A stretch of DNA of 64,000 bases from Annulohypoxylon bovei var. microspora (Eukaryota; Ascomycota; Sordariomycetes; Xylariales; Hypoxylaceae): positions 125,111-189,110 of the forward strand of contig MU405284.1 of the NCBI GenBank assembly GCA_022836615.1. The letters are read 5' to 3'. The notes under the pieces were generated by a model. The model was not told where the DNA came from and did no database searches. It was given only the letters and a program-made list of their open reading frames with translations. Of this stretch, positions 1 to 9,592 are shown piece by piece (the stretch's first letter is position 1; every line of letters starts with the position of its first letter). The translations under genes and the position numbers were made by a program.

Positions 1-556
1 TCGCTATGGGAACTTCGAACATCGACTGGCTATCCCGTAAGACGGCCTCGTCGATGCGCGTAACACTCGCGAGATATGAGTTCAACTCTGGTTTACGACC
101 CCGAAGTCTCCAAGAGGCATCGTAGAACTCCAAGGTTCTTGGTGCAACCAATTCCTGAAGTGTCCATCCCCGTGTTAGCCACCTACACCGGGGGAAGTGG
201 TCCTCGAATGATGATTCGGGCGGGAGATCGGCGAGGAACACGATGCACATAGCAGAGTGCGCGTACCACCTGAACATGGAATTAATTGCCTCGGATAATT
301 CCGCGCTGCTGGATTTATCGATACAACAAGTATCTACCCAAGCGTATCGTAAGCCGCGCTCAGCAGCAAGCTGGCAGGTCCGTTGGATCTTGCTGAAGCC
401 ATTTCCCCCTCTTGCCCCTCTCGCCGCCGAAGGATTTTGAAATTCCTGGAAAGATATCTCGTCCTCTTCCCAGGTATGAGATAGTATCGCGTATGCATAT
501 TCCGTCGGCTCCGTGACAAGCTTTAGCTTATAGGTGACGGTATCTATTAGCCACAT
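1..556 (-). CDS. HET-domain protein, 5' part (runs off the left edge)
   Basis: The minus strand is open from an ATG at 554-556 to the window edge, giving about 185 codons with no stop or intron. The N-terminus has the usual HET layout: a short leader, then AILSHTWEEDEISFQEF near residue 30, RYAWVDTCCIDKSSSAEL near residue 75, a motif around MFRWYAHSA, and RGWTLQELVAPRTLEFYD near residue 140. These are the conserved blocks of fungal heterokaryon-incompatibility (HET) domains, which trigger cell death after fusion of unlike hyphae in the characterised cases. The start is the first ATG ahead of the conserved blocks and fits the family, in which the HET domain often begins within 25 residues. The C-terminal part, which usually decides the specificity (NACHT, ankyrin, WD40 or none), lies outside the window. 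Family assignment is firm; the biological role is inferred. Confidence 0.88.
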   Translation of the reverse strand, partial: MWLIDTVTYKLKLVTEPTEYAYAILSHTWEEDEISFQEFQNPSAARGARGGNGFSKIQRTCQLAAERGLRYAWVDTCCIDKSSSAELSEAINSMFRWYAHSAMCIVFLADLPPESSFEDHFPRCRWLTRGWTLQELVAPRTLEFYDASWRLRGRKPELNSYLASVTRIDEAVLRDSQSMFEVPIA

Positions 557-1801
557 CTCAGTGTATTGAATTTGGCAAAGGCTAGAGGTTGAAATGAGGC
601 ATAATGTGCATACCACATGAAGGGAATGGGGGTTGAAGTTAGCACATGCAGCTGAAGCTGGACTAAGAGTCTAAGAATACCTATGGACTTGAACCTGTGA
701 CCAATCGTCAATGTATTACACAGTATGTGAATGTCAGTATCGGCAATATGTATAAATTATACGACCTACGGTATAATGATAGTAGAGTGTATAGCTTCGA
801 AGAATACTCATATTTAAACGTTTGTTCAAGGCTAGAAACAGATCATGAGAACACCTTAGTAAAGCGATTTTAGCGGTAGCATGTCGCGTACTTGGTATGA
901 ATAATAATATACACTGTGTCCGTATATGCCAAGCCATGTAGCTTGTTGCGGAATAGAGTCAGATTATGTAAGTGACCCTAGGTTTTAATACACTAAAATC
1001 TGTATGAAAAAACACAGTGTTATTCCACATTCATACATGGGACACTTAATCTAACTCCAATTGTTATTGTTTGAATGCGATTTAATTTCCTCATTTTTCG
1101 CCTTTTTTCTTCTCTCTGGTATTATAAACGCGCATGAATGGTTTCGTTTTTACAAGTAATTCCTCTAAACCTAAATTAATAAATTACCGTCTTGATGCTT
1201 GAAATGGAAGTGAGAGTCATCAAAATATGACATCAGGGAAACATCATATCGACCCTCTCGTAACAATTCTAGTAATCGTCATTATCGTCATTATCGTCAT
1301 CACATTAGAGCATAGAAATAACTAGTAAGTTGGATGAAGCAAAGTTCTTGATACATTTACCTTCCCTAGATATACGGTAAAATGAAATGATATCAGCACA
1401 TATATCGCAACTTAAGTTTTAAGTATTCGGTACATAATTGGCTCGAATGACACGAGCAAAATTTGATGGTACATCCGGAATAACGACGCTACAAGTAAAG
1501 GATTTATGAAGCTACACGGCTACTGCATGATGCAACATTATCATTCGGCCTCTCGTGTTTTGAATATTTCCGTACGCTTCCCCTCCTCGCCTCCTTCTCG
1601 GCATAACTTAGTCATGATAATAAATCGACAACCGGGTCGCGAGATCAAGCCGAATTCGGGAGAGCATGACGGTTTCTCTTGCAAATGAAGATACGGTACC
1701 TAGAAGAGCAATTTATAAGTGTCAATTCTCCTTCATCGTTTATTTCACTAGCCTAATACACATATACAACATCTCATAACTTGACTACTACGATTAAAAC
1801 C
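557..1801. other. Intergenic region, no gene recognised
   Basis: This is the upstream region shared by the HET gene (leftward) and the FAD monooxygenase (rightward). It is moderately A/T-rich with only short, unconvincing open frames. A three-fold tandem ATCGTCATT-type repeat lies at about 1274-1300. No tRNA or other RNA gene was recognised. Confidence 0.6.
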
Positions 1802-3377
1802 ATGGCCGACAACTCCGTTAAACCTCGTGTACTCATTGTGGGTGCTGGAATCGGCGGCCTTGTGCTGGCTCAATGTTTGCGGAAGGAGAGTATCCCCTTC
1901 GAAGTATTTGAACGAGATGCTGGACCTACCACGCGGTCTGGATGGGCTATTGGTATACATTCGTAAGTGCTTCTGTTATTTATACTAGTTAAGAACTTCA
2001 CTAATGAGTCAACAAGGCTTTTGGATGAATTAGCATCTTCTATACCTCAGGGTCAGTACACTATAGCCACTTACAATTCCTTATATTTGGGAAGATGCGA
2101 AAGAGGTCAAGGAATGATGGGGTGTTCTTGCGTACTAGGTTACGGGTCAAATTACTAATTAATGTCCTTGAGTAGACATGCCCCCCATTAAAGAGGCAGT
2201 GAATCATTTGTCGCCGCTGAATCTCGAGGTACAAATGGGCCTTTATGCTAAAGATGGACGTCGAGTGGTACAGAGTACCCCCGAATCACCTATTATCCGA
2301 GCAAACCGGCTTCGCCTCCGCAAATGGCTCGTAAGCCACATTCCGGTCCAATGGGGAAAGATACTTGTGAAAGTAGAGAAGGTTGATAATGAAGTTCGAG
2401 TGCACTTCGAGGATGGCACAGAAGCTACAGGCGGTATCCTCGTCGGTGCTGATGGGGTAAATAGTGTTGGTATGTTGAAGATCTCATAGGTTAATGACCC
2501 TTGCCATTTCCCTTTTTGCTTTATCATTTAAATATTTATTTCGGACTTAGCTCACATGTAGTTAAGTGCGCGAACACATCCTCCAACGCTCAAACAAAGA
2601 ATTGCTTAAGATTGTCCCAGCGACAGTAGTCATTGGCGAAACAACCATGTCGGGAGAGTGTTTCGAGCGTCAGCTCTCTCTTGGACACAGTTGCTTCGTG
2701 AAAAGCGGACAAGATTCTGGCTATTTCCTGTTTGTGGGTTTGGCGCAGGCGAATCAGGACGGATCCTCCGGTCAGTACTACTGGTTCACTATAGAGAAGG
2801 ACGAAGACGCCGGTAGGGAAGACCACAGGCTTCGTTCAGGTTCGCAGGCAGAGAAGTTGGAGCATGCTCTCAAGTTAACTAGCGCGCTGGAGCCCAAGTT
2901 TACGGAAGTCGTCAGAGCAACTCCTGCAAGCGGGATATGGAACCACTCCCTGATTTTCCGCGATATCGAGATAGAAGATCTACCAGCGGGTAGGATCACG
3001 CTCCTGGGTGATGCGGCGCATTCGATGACACCTTGTACGTTTTTCATTATTTACCAGACCTCCACTCATTATCTGCGATGCAGGAAGCACTAACCTTGAA
3101 AATGCAAGTCCGGGGTGAAGGTGGCGTGCATGCTATTCGCGATGCTCTCAACCTCGGAAAGGCCCTAGCGCAGCTTAAGTCGAACGAGTCCGGTGAAATC
3201 GAGGCGGTTCTGGGTTCCTATCAAAAGGAGATGCTTGAACGAGGTGTTGCCGCCGTCAGAAAGTCTAGACACGCACAGACAGTAAACAGTGCAGGGGGTG
3301 GTGAGACTTTTGCTTGGGGTCGATTTGCGGTCGAGGCACCGGAAGAGAATGTATCGCTCAAAGATTGTCTCTCTTGA
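1802..3377 (+). CDS. FAD-dependent monooxygenase, five exons
   Basis: Joining 1802-1962, 2017-2051, 2176-2469, 2567-3034 and 3109-3377 gives one frame of 408 residues. All introns are GT-AG, and a CTAAC branch-type element precedes the last acceptor. The N-terminus has a Rossmann dinucleotide-binding motif, VGAGIGG, at about residues 13-19, followed by an acidic residue at the end of the second strand (VFER). GADGVNS in the middle is the DG motif. GDAAHSMTPF at about 311-320 is the GD motif that contacts the FAD ribityl chain. This is the PHBH/salicylate-hydroxylase-like class A flavoprotein family (FAD_binding_3). Such enzymes use NAD(P)H and O2 to hydroxylate aromatic or polyketide-like substrates; the substrate here cannot be told. 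No signal peptide is seen. The 35-nt second exon is required to keep the frame. The neighbours do not form an obvious biosynthetic cluster. Confidence 0.88.
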
Positions 3378-3999
3378 TATGTGTCAGGTAGGAAAAGGGG
3401 TTCAGGAATTTTACCTCTATTTCACTTACTAAGATAGACTAGGAACCTAGGAACCTAGGTATCTATAAATATATATATATACTTTGGCGTTTCACGCGTT
3501 TGTCTTATATCTATTCGCAGGGATATAAATCGAGTACAGTAAAGCCTCGTCGTCAATGCGAGCCGTCGTACCTTACTTAAGTACTAGTCGTACTTCACTA
3601 GCAGACATGTCTCAGCATGGCACGGCACGGCACGGCCCGAGCCAGATGACGTAGAAATGTACACGCTAAAAACCTTAAAAACACCTTAAAAGCACCTAAG
3701 TTAAATGCCCTAGGCGATATCCACTGTCGCATCTTGCAACTTCACCAAGTTGAAGCGACCATCTTCAAAATAGATCCAATATGTGTGTATATCAGTTTGC
3801 AGAATTCAATATGCGGGGCGGGGCTGGATGCCCTGGATGCCCCGCGTGATTGACTGGCACTGGTTGGCTGAGCACTGATCTGTGCAGGGCCGGAGCTTTC
3901 TCTGAAAGAAAAAACCTGTCATTAATCAACAAGAGGGAGAACGCGGAGCCTTTTGACATCGACTATTTTACTCGCCTCTTGTAAAAAATGGATCGCGCC
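3378..3999. other. Intergenic region, no gene recognised
   Basis: This is the 3' flank of the monooxygenase. It contains an AT dinucleotide run near 3468-3481, several AGGTAC/CCTAGG-type motifs (3442-3460) and a short GGCAC tandem at about 3617-3634. No convincing coding sequence was found on either strand. Confidence 0.5.
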
Positions 4000-4960
4000 G
4001 CTCTTATCACTAGCTAACTACATAGGAGCCATTCCCAAGAACGAAGCCAAGTTCAATTCTTTGATCTTTTGCCCCCGAAATTCGACGAGAAATTGATATC
4101 TTGGCTACACCGTCCCGAGTAGTCTTCGTGAAAGAAGATGGTCTCGGATTGAGATGACGAGCTTGAAGAATTTATAGAGGCATGTCGAACTACATCGACT
4201 CAATTCATATTCCGTCCTGATGACACTTATCTCGACCATAATTGGGATCAGGTTCCGCGCATTGGTTCGGATCTACGCTCACGTAATCAAGTCTATGGCT
4301 TCACCTCCACAATGGATTGGTATCAACTATTGTCAACTTGGCATGTGGATCACACTTGTACGACATTTGCTATGATGCCAAGTGCAGCTCTCTAGCTCTG
4401 CGCCAATTCTGGCCTTCTTACATGCCTATCCCGAATCTTCACGAGACACCATTTGCATCGGCTATCACACACATGAGGCAAATAATGTACTGGTAGGCGA
4501 GAGATGGGGTGTTGGTCTATTCCGTCCTATGAACCTACGGTGTGTCAATACGCTAGCTCGAAGAGGCGGATTCGGACCCTTACAAGACTCCGTTGATGAG
4601 ATTCAAGATCTGACAAGGCTGGTCCCCAACTTGAACCACTTGGTTTTATAGTATGGGATCCCGAGAACGTCAAGTACATTGCGTCCTGCATGAGGAGTAT
4701 TCGGGATCTGTTCTTAGTCAGTGCCCCTATTCAGACTACACAGCAAATCGTTCGTGGCAGGAGATCAAGACTTCATACCACGAAGGAAGGATCCACACTG
4801 CCCGAATGTTTGGGCGTTAGTGAGGCATTCTTGAGGGCCAATAAACTACCTAGTGAGGATGAACTCTGGTTGTTCTATGTCGCTCATTGTGCGCCATACT
4901 TGGGAAGATTTCATGCTCTCTGTTACCCAAAAATAATTGTGGTGTCTGACTGAAGCTGTG
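4000..4960 (+). pseudogene. Decayed 2EXR-like (LPPEIR-type) gene
   Basis: Fragments in different frames resemble the N-terminus of fungal 2EXR-domain proteins. From about 4030 one frame reads QFFDLLPPKFDEKLISWL, matching the F-x-x-LPPEIRxxIW box but with the arginine and the tryptophan context altered, and it stops at about 4120. The next frame reads RVVFVKEDG, the usual continuation, and soon meets a stop. From about 4170 a third stretch reads FIFRPDDTYLDHNWDQVPRI until a stop at about 4395. Later fragments (4382-4651 and 4690-4953) continue in other frames with no recognised domain. Several frameshifts and stops, none explained by a plausible intron, indicate a dead gene. 2EXR proteins are a large lineage-specific fungal family of unknown function, and relics are common. 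The family call is moderate; the pseudogene status is stronger. Confidence 0.5.
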
Positions 4961-6225
4961 GTGTCCCCACCCCGGTTTGATATTTTGTGAGTCCGTAGGT
5001 GAGTGGTTACGATTGAGCAGCTACCCACGTTGCTGTCGCCGAAGAAAAAAGAAAGACCTTTCCCAGAAGACATTAGTGATTCATCACATAGAATATCGCC
5101 CAAGAAGATCGCTATTGGTGTTATGTAGACGGCAATACGCCACAAGCCGTACTGGGATTGAAACCGGTAGCCGAAAAAAATGTCGATCAATTTCTTAGAT
5201 CTTATGCCCAAAAGCCATTTCAATATTACAAACGCGTATATACTTCATCATACATACAAACGCGCACTTCCAGTGAGTACACCTTCCCCCCTTTCTTTCA
5301 GCAATCTGACTAGCCATGCTTATCATGCAGGCTGGAGCAAACGCAATCCCCGGCCCAAGGAGAGTGGATCGTCCGGGTTTTTTATTCTGAAGTGCTTGCG
5401 TCTCGAGTTGTTATCAGTCACAATGCAATCTAGCGGGAATGTCGGCCGCGTGCATGTCCTTCCAGGAAAAGGGCTTGATCTCGCACTTATTAGCATGCCA
5501 CGCAATCTGTAGTCCCCAAGACCACGGCATGGTTATTTATCGTGGGCTAGTTGTGCGACGCCAAATACGGCTCGCCGACCAGTCACGGGAACGACTCCAA
5601 ATCTGCGAGTCCATCGGGAAAAGAAAGACAAGAAAAAACAATGCGCATCGCATTCTGTACGCGACCACCCTCCGACACTCGGGTTCGTACATGATTGGAA
5701 GCCTCGTGCCCCGGTATGCGTCGCATACTGGAGATCCTGCGCGTAACAGCGATGCAGCGACGCCTCAATTGCTACACGGCTTCCACTTACGGACAAGCAC
5801 TGTTTTTCGGATAGTGACGGCACGCATTATCATCACCGTCACAGTCGCTCTGCTCAGCAACGGTTGGCTCACTTCGCTTTAAGCCTCCTCGGCGAAGACG
5901 GTGTTGATAAAGAGCGCCGTGTCTAGGACTCGGATCGTGGCTGTCGACATGCAGATCCAGCTTGTTATACTTCCTTCTTATTGACATGGGTTACCTTAGG
6001 TAAGGAGGCTCCTCGGGAAGGCTCCTCGGGAGATGGAAGCGTTCGAAGAGGGGAGAGCGAAGAAAGCGAATCATCGAGTTTCCCCCTACATTTCTCCTAG
6101 CTTGTGATATTTTCCAACAATCTTGAGAGGTAGGAGAAGGGAAAGGTCTGTTAGGACTAGATACGATTCCTCCAGGGACAATATCCAGCGCTTCTAGCTT
6201 CTATTCTCTTTGTTATTCGAGTATC
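4961..6225. other. Intergenic region upstream of the collagen-like gene
   Basis: Open frames here (for example 5180-5512 and 5439-5882) show no recognisable motif, overlap each other on both strands and look like chance frames. At 6007-6031 the sequence GGCTCCTCGGGA occurs twice in direct tandem. The last 200 bases hold the promoter and leader of the collagen-like gene; no TATA box is obvious. Confidence 0.45.
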
Positions 6226-8833
6226 ATGGCTGTCATATCTACTTTGTTTGTTAATTCTACCCGCCCGACTACTGCCCAACCCCAGCCAACATCCGGTGGG
6301 AAGGTCGGTGTCAGGGATGAATTTCTCACCCTAACAGTGACCCAAGACGGCACCACATGTGTTACGCTCGTCGCCCTGGGCAATACCCAACAAGACCAAA
6401 CTACAGATTGTTGTGGTAGCGAGCCGACTGCCGTAGCGGATACCTCGCCCCCAGATAGTGCTAGCAATGACTCTGCCAACACCGCCTTGATTATATTCGG
6501 CGTCATCCTCGGCGTGGCTCTCCTAATTCTTGTTCTCTGCTGGTGGTTTTGCTGCCGAAGGCGCACTCCGAAGCGCCCACCAAAGCCGTGCAAACCATCC
6601 CCGCCACAACCTCCTTACATTCCGGTAAGTATATACGAATATCTTAGCAAAATATTACTAACGCTTTTTCTTTAAGGGTCCACCTGGTCGTAAGATATCC
6701 ATCTTGATCATCCTCACTTTCTTTCCTTCATATTTTTTGTTCTACACTCTTCTTCACATACAACTTCTATGTAGTCGTGATACTAACATCCTTCTCTACA
6801 AGCCCCTGGACCCCCGGGGGAGCCAGGGGAGCCGGGACCACCGGGGTAAGCGACATCCTCTTAGGAGTTGACTGTATTGTTTTATTAACCTTCAAGCAGC
6901 CGTGACGGTCTTCCGGGCGCACCGGGCGTACCAGGGTATTACCCCCCATAGGGTTAGGTCGTGTTTCTCCTCTTTTACTGACTTTGATACAGCCGTAATG
7001 GCGCTCCAGGCGACCAAGGGTACGGCCCTCTTGGACTTTGATCTTGTTTTCTAAGTTAATTTTGAAATAGTCCTCCCGGCCTTCAAGGCGAGCCAGGGTA
7101 ACATCATCCTTTCAAAGCCCACCTGTGTCTTTCTGTTGACTTTTAAATACTTAGCGAGAGAGGCGACATAGGGTATTCATTACCAACTTGGAACTCGATT
7201 TTGCCTTTTATTGACCTTCATATAGTCGCGATGGACTTGCAGGCTTACCAGGGTATTGCCCCCTATTGAAATGTTGTCGTGTTTTTCTTATTGACCTCGA
7301 CACAGGCGCGATGGGATCCAAGGACTGCCAGGGTAATGTCTTCTGAAAGCTTGATTCGGGGTTTTACTGATCTTAATAGCCCGGCCGGTGAGACGGGAGC
7401 GCCAGGGTATTATCTCTTCGAGGCTCGATTGTGTTTTCTTATTAACCATTGTGTAGTCAAGATGGAGAGCAAGGCTTGACAGGGTTCGCATCATCCCCTT
7501 AGAGCTCAATTGCGAACCCCCTTTTAACTTCAAATAGTCGCGATGGAGCACCCGGCGTACCAGGGTAGGTGTTATTGCTTCAAAATTTAATTGCGTCTTA
7601 TGTTAACTGTGACACAGCCGCGATGGACCGCAAGGGTAATGTATTCCGAAAGCTTGGTTCTGGGCTTTTATTGATTTTTAAATAGGCCTGCCGGCGAGAG
7701 AGGAGAACCTGGGTATCATCCCTCTAAGGCTCGATTGTGTCTTTTCGTTAACCGTTGTATAGTCTCAATGGAGAGCAAGGTTTAACAGGGTCAGTATCGT
7801 CTCTTTAAAAATTGATTATAAACCCCGTTCTGACTTTATATAGTCGCGATGGAGCTCCAGGCCTGCCGGGGTAGGTGTCCTTATATCACAATCCAATTGT
7901 GCTTTATGTTGACCTTGACACAGGCGTGATGGCGGCCAGGGCCCTCAAGGCGAGAGGGGGTATTATTCCCTCACACTCCGATTGCGCCTTTTATTGACCT
8001 TCAAGTAGTTTCGACGGTATTCCAGGCGAACCAGGGTTAGTATAAATATTCTAGAATTTGATTATGGCTTTTGTTAACTTTAAATAGGCATGATGGTGAA
8101 CCGGGGTAAGATCATTCCTTTCGCAGCTTAATTAGATTCTTCTACTAACCATCACACAGCCGCGACGGCTTTCCGGGCATACCGGGGTCAGTACCACCCT
8201 CTTAGAGCTTGATTATGTTCTTTATTAACCTTTAAACAGTCGCGATGGAGCGTCAGGAGTACCAGGGTATTATTCCCTCGGAGTTTATTTATGTTTCTTT
8301 ACTGACTTTCCACCAGCCGTGACGGAGCTCCAGGGCTACCGGGGTAATTATCCTCTTGACGTTTGATTATAGGTTTTATTGACTTGCACACAGTCGCGAC
8401 GGCGAGAGAGGTCCTCAAGGTGCTCACGGTGCTCCAGGTGCCCAAGGTGAGACAGGCGCCCCAGGCGCTCCAGGCGAGAGAGGTGAGAGAGGCTCCCGAG
8501 GCGCTCCAGGCGAGAGGGGTGAAATGGGTGAAATGGGCGAAAGGGGCGAAAGAGGATTGCCCGGGTTAGTACTTTCATCTCAGAATTTTCATTGTGCCCC
8601 CTTTATTAATTACAGCTAGTCGTGATGGTGCTCTGGTCGAGAGATGGAGGCGAGATAGCCGGGGAAGTCGAGGAAGTCGAGGGGCGACGTACGGAGGGTA
8701 CCCACCGGATGGACACTGCATGCAATGTATGCCGCAGTGTGGAGTCTGTTGCGGGGGGTTGAACTCATGTGGAGGACATTGTGGTTGTAACTGTGCTTGT
8801 TGTCACCGAAAGCGATTCCATGCAGCACCATAA
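6226..8833 (+). CDS. Collagen-like transmembrane protein with 24 exons
   Basis: Hand splicing gives 24 exons and a 447-residue protein. Residues 1-86 form a Ser/Thr/Pro-rich N-terminal domain with a CC pair at 62-63 and no clear signal peptide. Residues about 87-109 are a strongly hydrophobic transmembrane helix ending in WWFCC, followed by RRRTPKR. Residues 117-133 are Pro/Lys-rich. Residues 134-382 are 83 uninterrupted Gly-X-Y triplets (GPP, GRD, GAP, GER, GLP types) with no lysine. The last 65 residues hold SRGSRGSRG and an 11-cysteine tail ending HRKRFHAAP and a stop at 8831-8833. All introns are GT-AG and the frame closes exactly. Collagen triplets form triple helices, so a trimeric membrane protein is inferred. 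By the positive-inside rule the collagen part would face the cytoplasm, which is odd; an upstream signal exon was looked for and not found. No named family is recognised beyond the collagen repeat. Exon structure is certain in pattern; expression is unproven. Confidence 0.85.
6900..8393 (+). repeat. Array of 19 exon-plus-intron units (68-93 bp) inside the collagen-like gene
   Basis: Mini-exons lie at 6900-6935, 6993-7019, 7071-7097, 7155-7172, 7226-7252, 7306-7332, 7380-7406, 7457-7483, 7538-7564, 7618-7635, 7686-7712, 7763-7789, 7844-7870, 7924-7959, 8009-8035, 8088-8105, 8160-8186, 8240-8266 and 8317-8343. Fourteen are 27 nt, three are 18 and two are 36. Each starts with the last base of a glycine codon, usually followed by Arg-Asp-Gly, and ends with GG. 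Introns are 47-57 nt and share a pyrimidine-rich block, a CTCGATTxTG-like core and a TTRAC branch element before TAG or CAG. The flanking exons are 6226-6624, 6677-6689, 6803-6845 on the left and 8394-8564 (171 nt, also a multiple of 9) and 8620-8833 on the right. Similar introns as well as similar exons point to duplication of whole units. Confidence 0.85.
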
Positions 8834-9224
8834 CGAGTAGAACCGAGTTGCTCGTACCTACCTATGTACGGCCATTCAACTTCAGTTTTAGCAAGTCTCT
8901 TAATCTGCGACATCTGGGAAAGCTAGGAGGACTAGCTATGATATATATTCTACGTCGTGTTCTAGTATTTCAATTTTATATCCGTGGATGCATGCAAATC
9001 GTAAATTTTCTGTTTAGCGATCCAATCGAGATACCCTGTAAGTGCCCCTTTTGTCATAGCTTTTATCCAATACTTGGATCATCACATCTCATATCTCACT
9101 ATTGTCTTTTACTCCTCCCAACCCCCGGGTACATAATGCACCTACATGTACCTGCCTTATCTTGTACATAGGTACATATACACATCAAATCTTCTTGGAA
9201 CTTGAAGTTAATTTTAGGTTTTCG
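8834..9224. other. 3' flank of the collagen-like gene
   Basis: Ordinary-composition sequence between the stop codon and the A/T-rich block. It presumably holds the 3' untranslated region. An open frame at 8797-9171 overlaps the collagen stop codon and shows no family features. Confidence 0.4.
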
Positions 9225-9405
9225 GGTCGTATTAATTAAAAGGTGATGTCCGGATCCTTCCGGAAAATAAAGGTTACGGTTATTTCAAAAAAAAGTGTGG
9301 TTTAAATTAAGCATTATATTTAAGTAAATATATAAGATTTTTTAATCATTTTTTTATATTTTATTAATTATTTTTAATTTCATTTGCTTTTTTATTTTCA
9401 TAATT

Positions 9406-9592
9406 AAAAGTAATAAATCACGATATATTTACGTGTAATATCGTGTAATATATTACGATTTTATAATTATATAAACGTATAAATTATTAATTTTTAATTT
9501 TAAATAAACATAATTTTATATAATATAAATTATATAAAGTTACATAAAATTATAAAACATTTTTTAATTAATAAAACCTTTTTATTATTAAT
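9406..9592 (+). repeat. Left copy of a ~187-bp direct repeat in the A/T-rich block
   Basis: Begins with AAAAGTAATAAAT and ends with AAAACCTTTTTATTATTAAT. It aligns almost without gaps with 10877-11063, at an offset of about 1471 bp. Most differences are C/T or G/A, as RIP would leave. Similarity fades outside these limits. Confidence 0.65.

Noticed and set aside
6900..8393. Regular ~78-bp periodicity resembling a CRISPR or minisatellite
   Set aside because: Each period contains a splice donor, branch site, acceptor and in-frame Gly-X-Y codons; the repeats diverge as coding and intron parts, and the host is a fungus.
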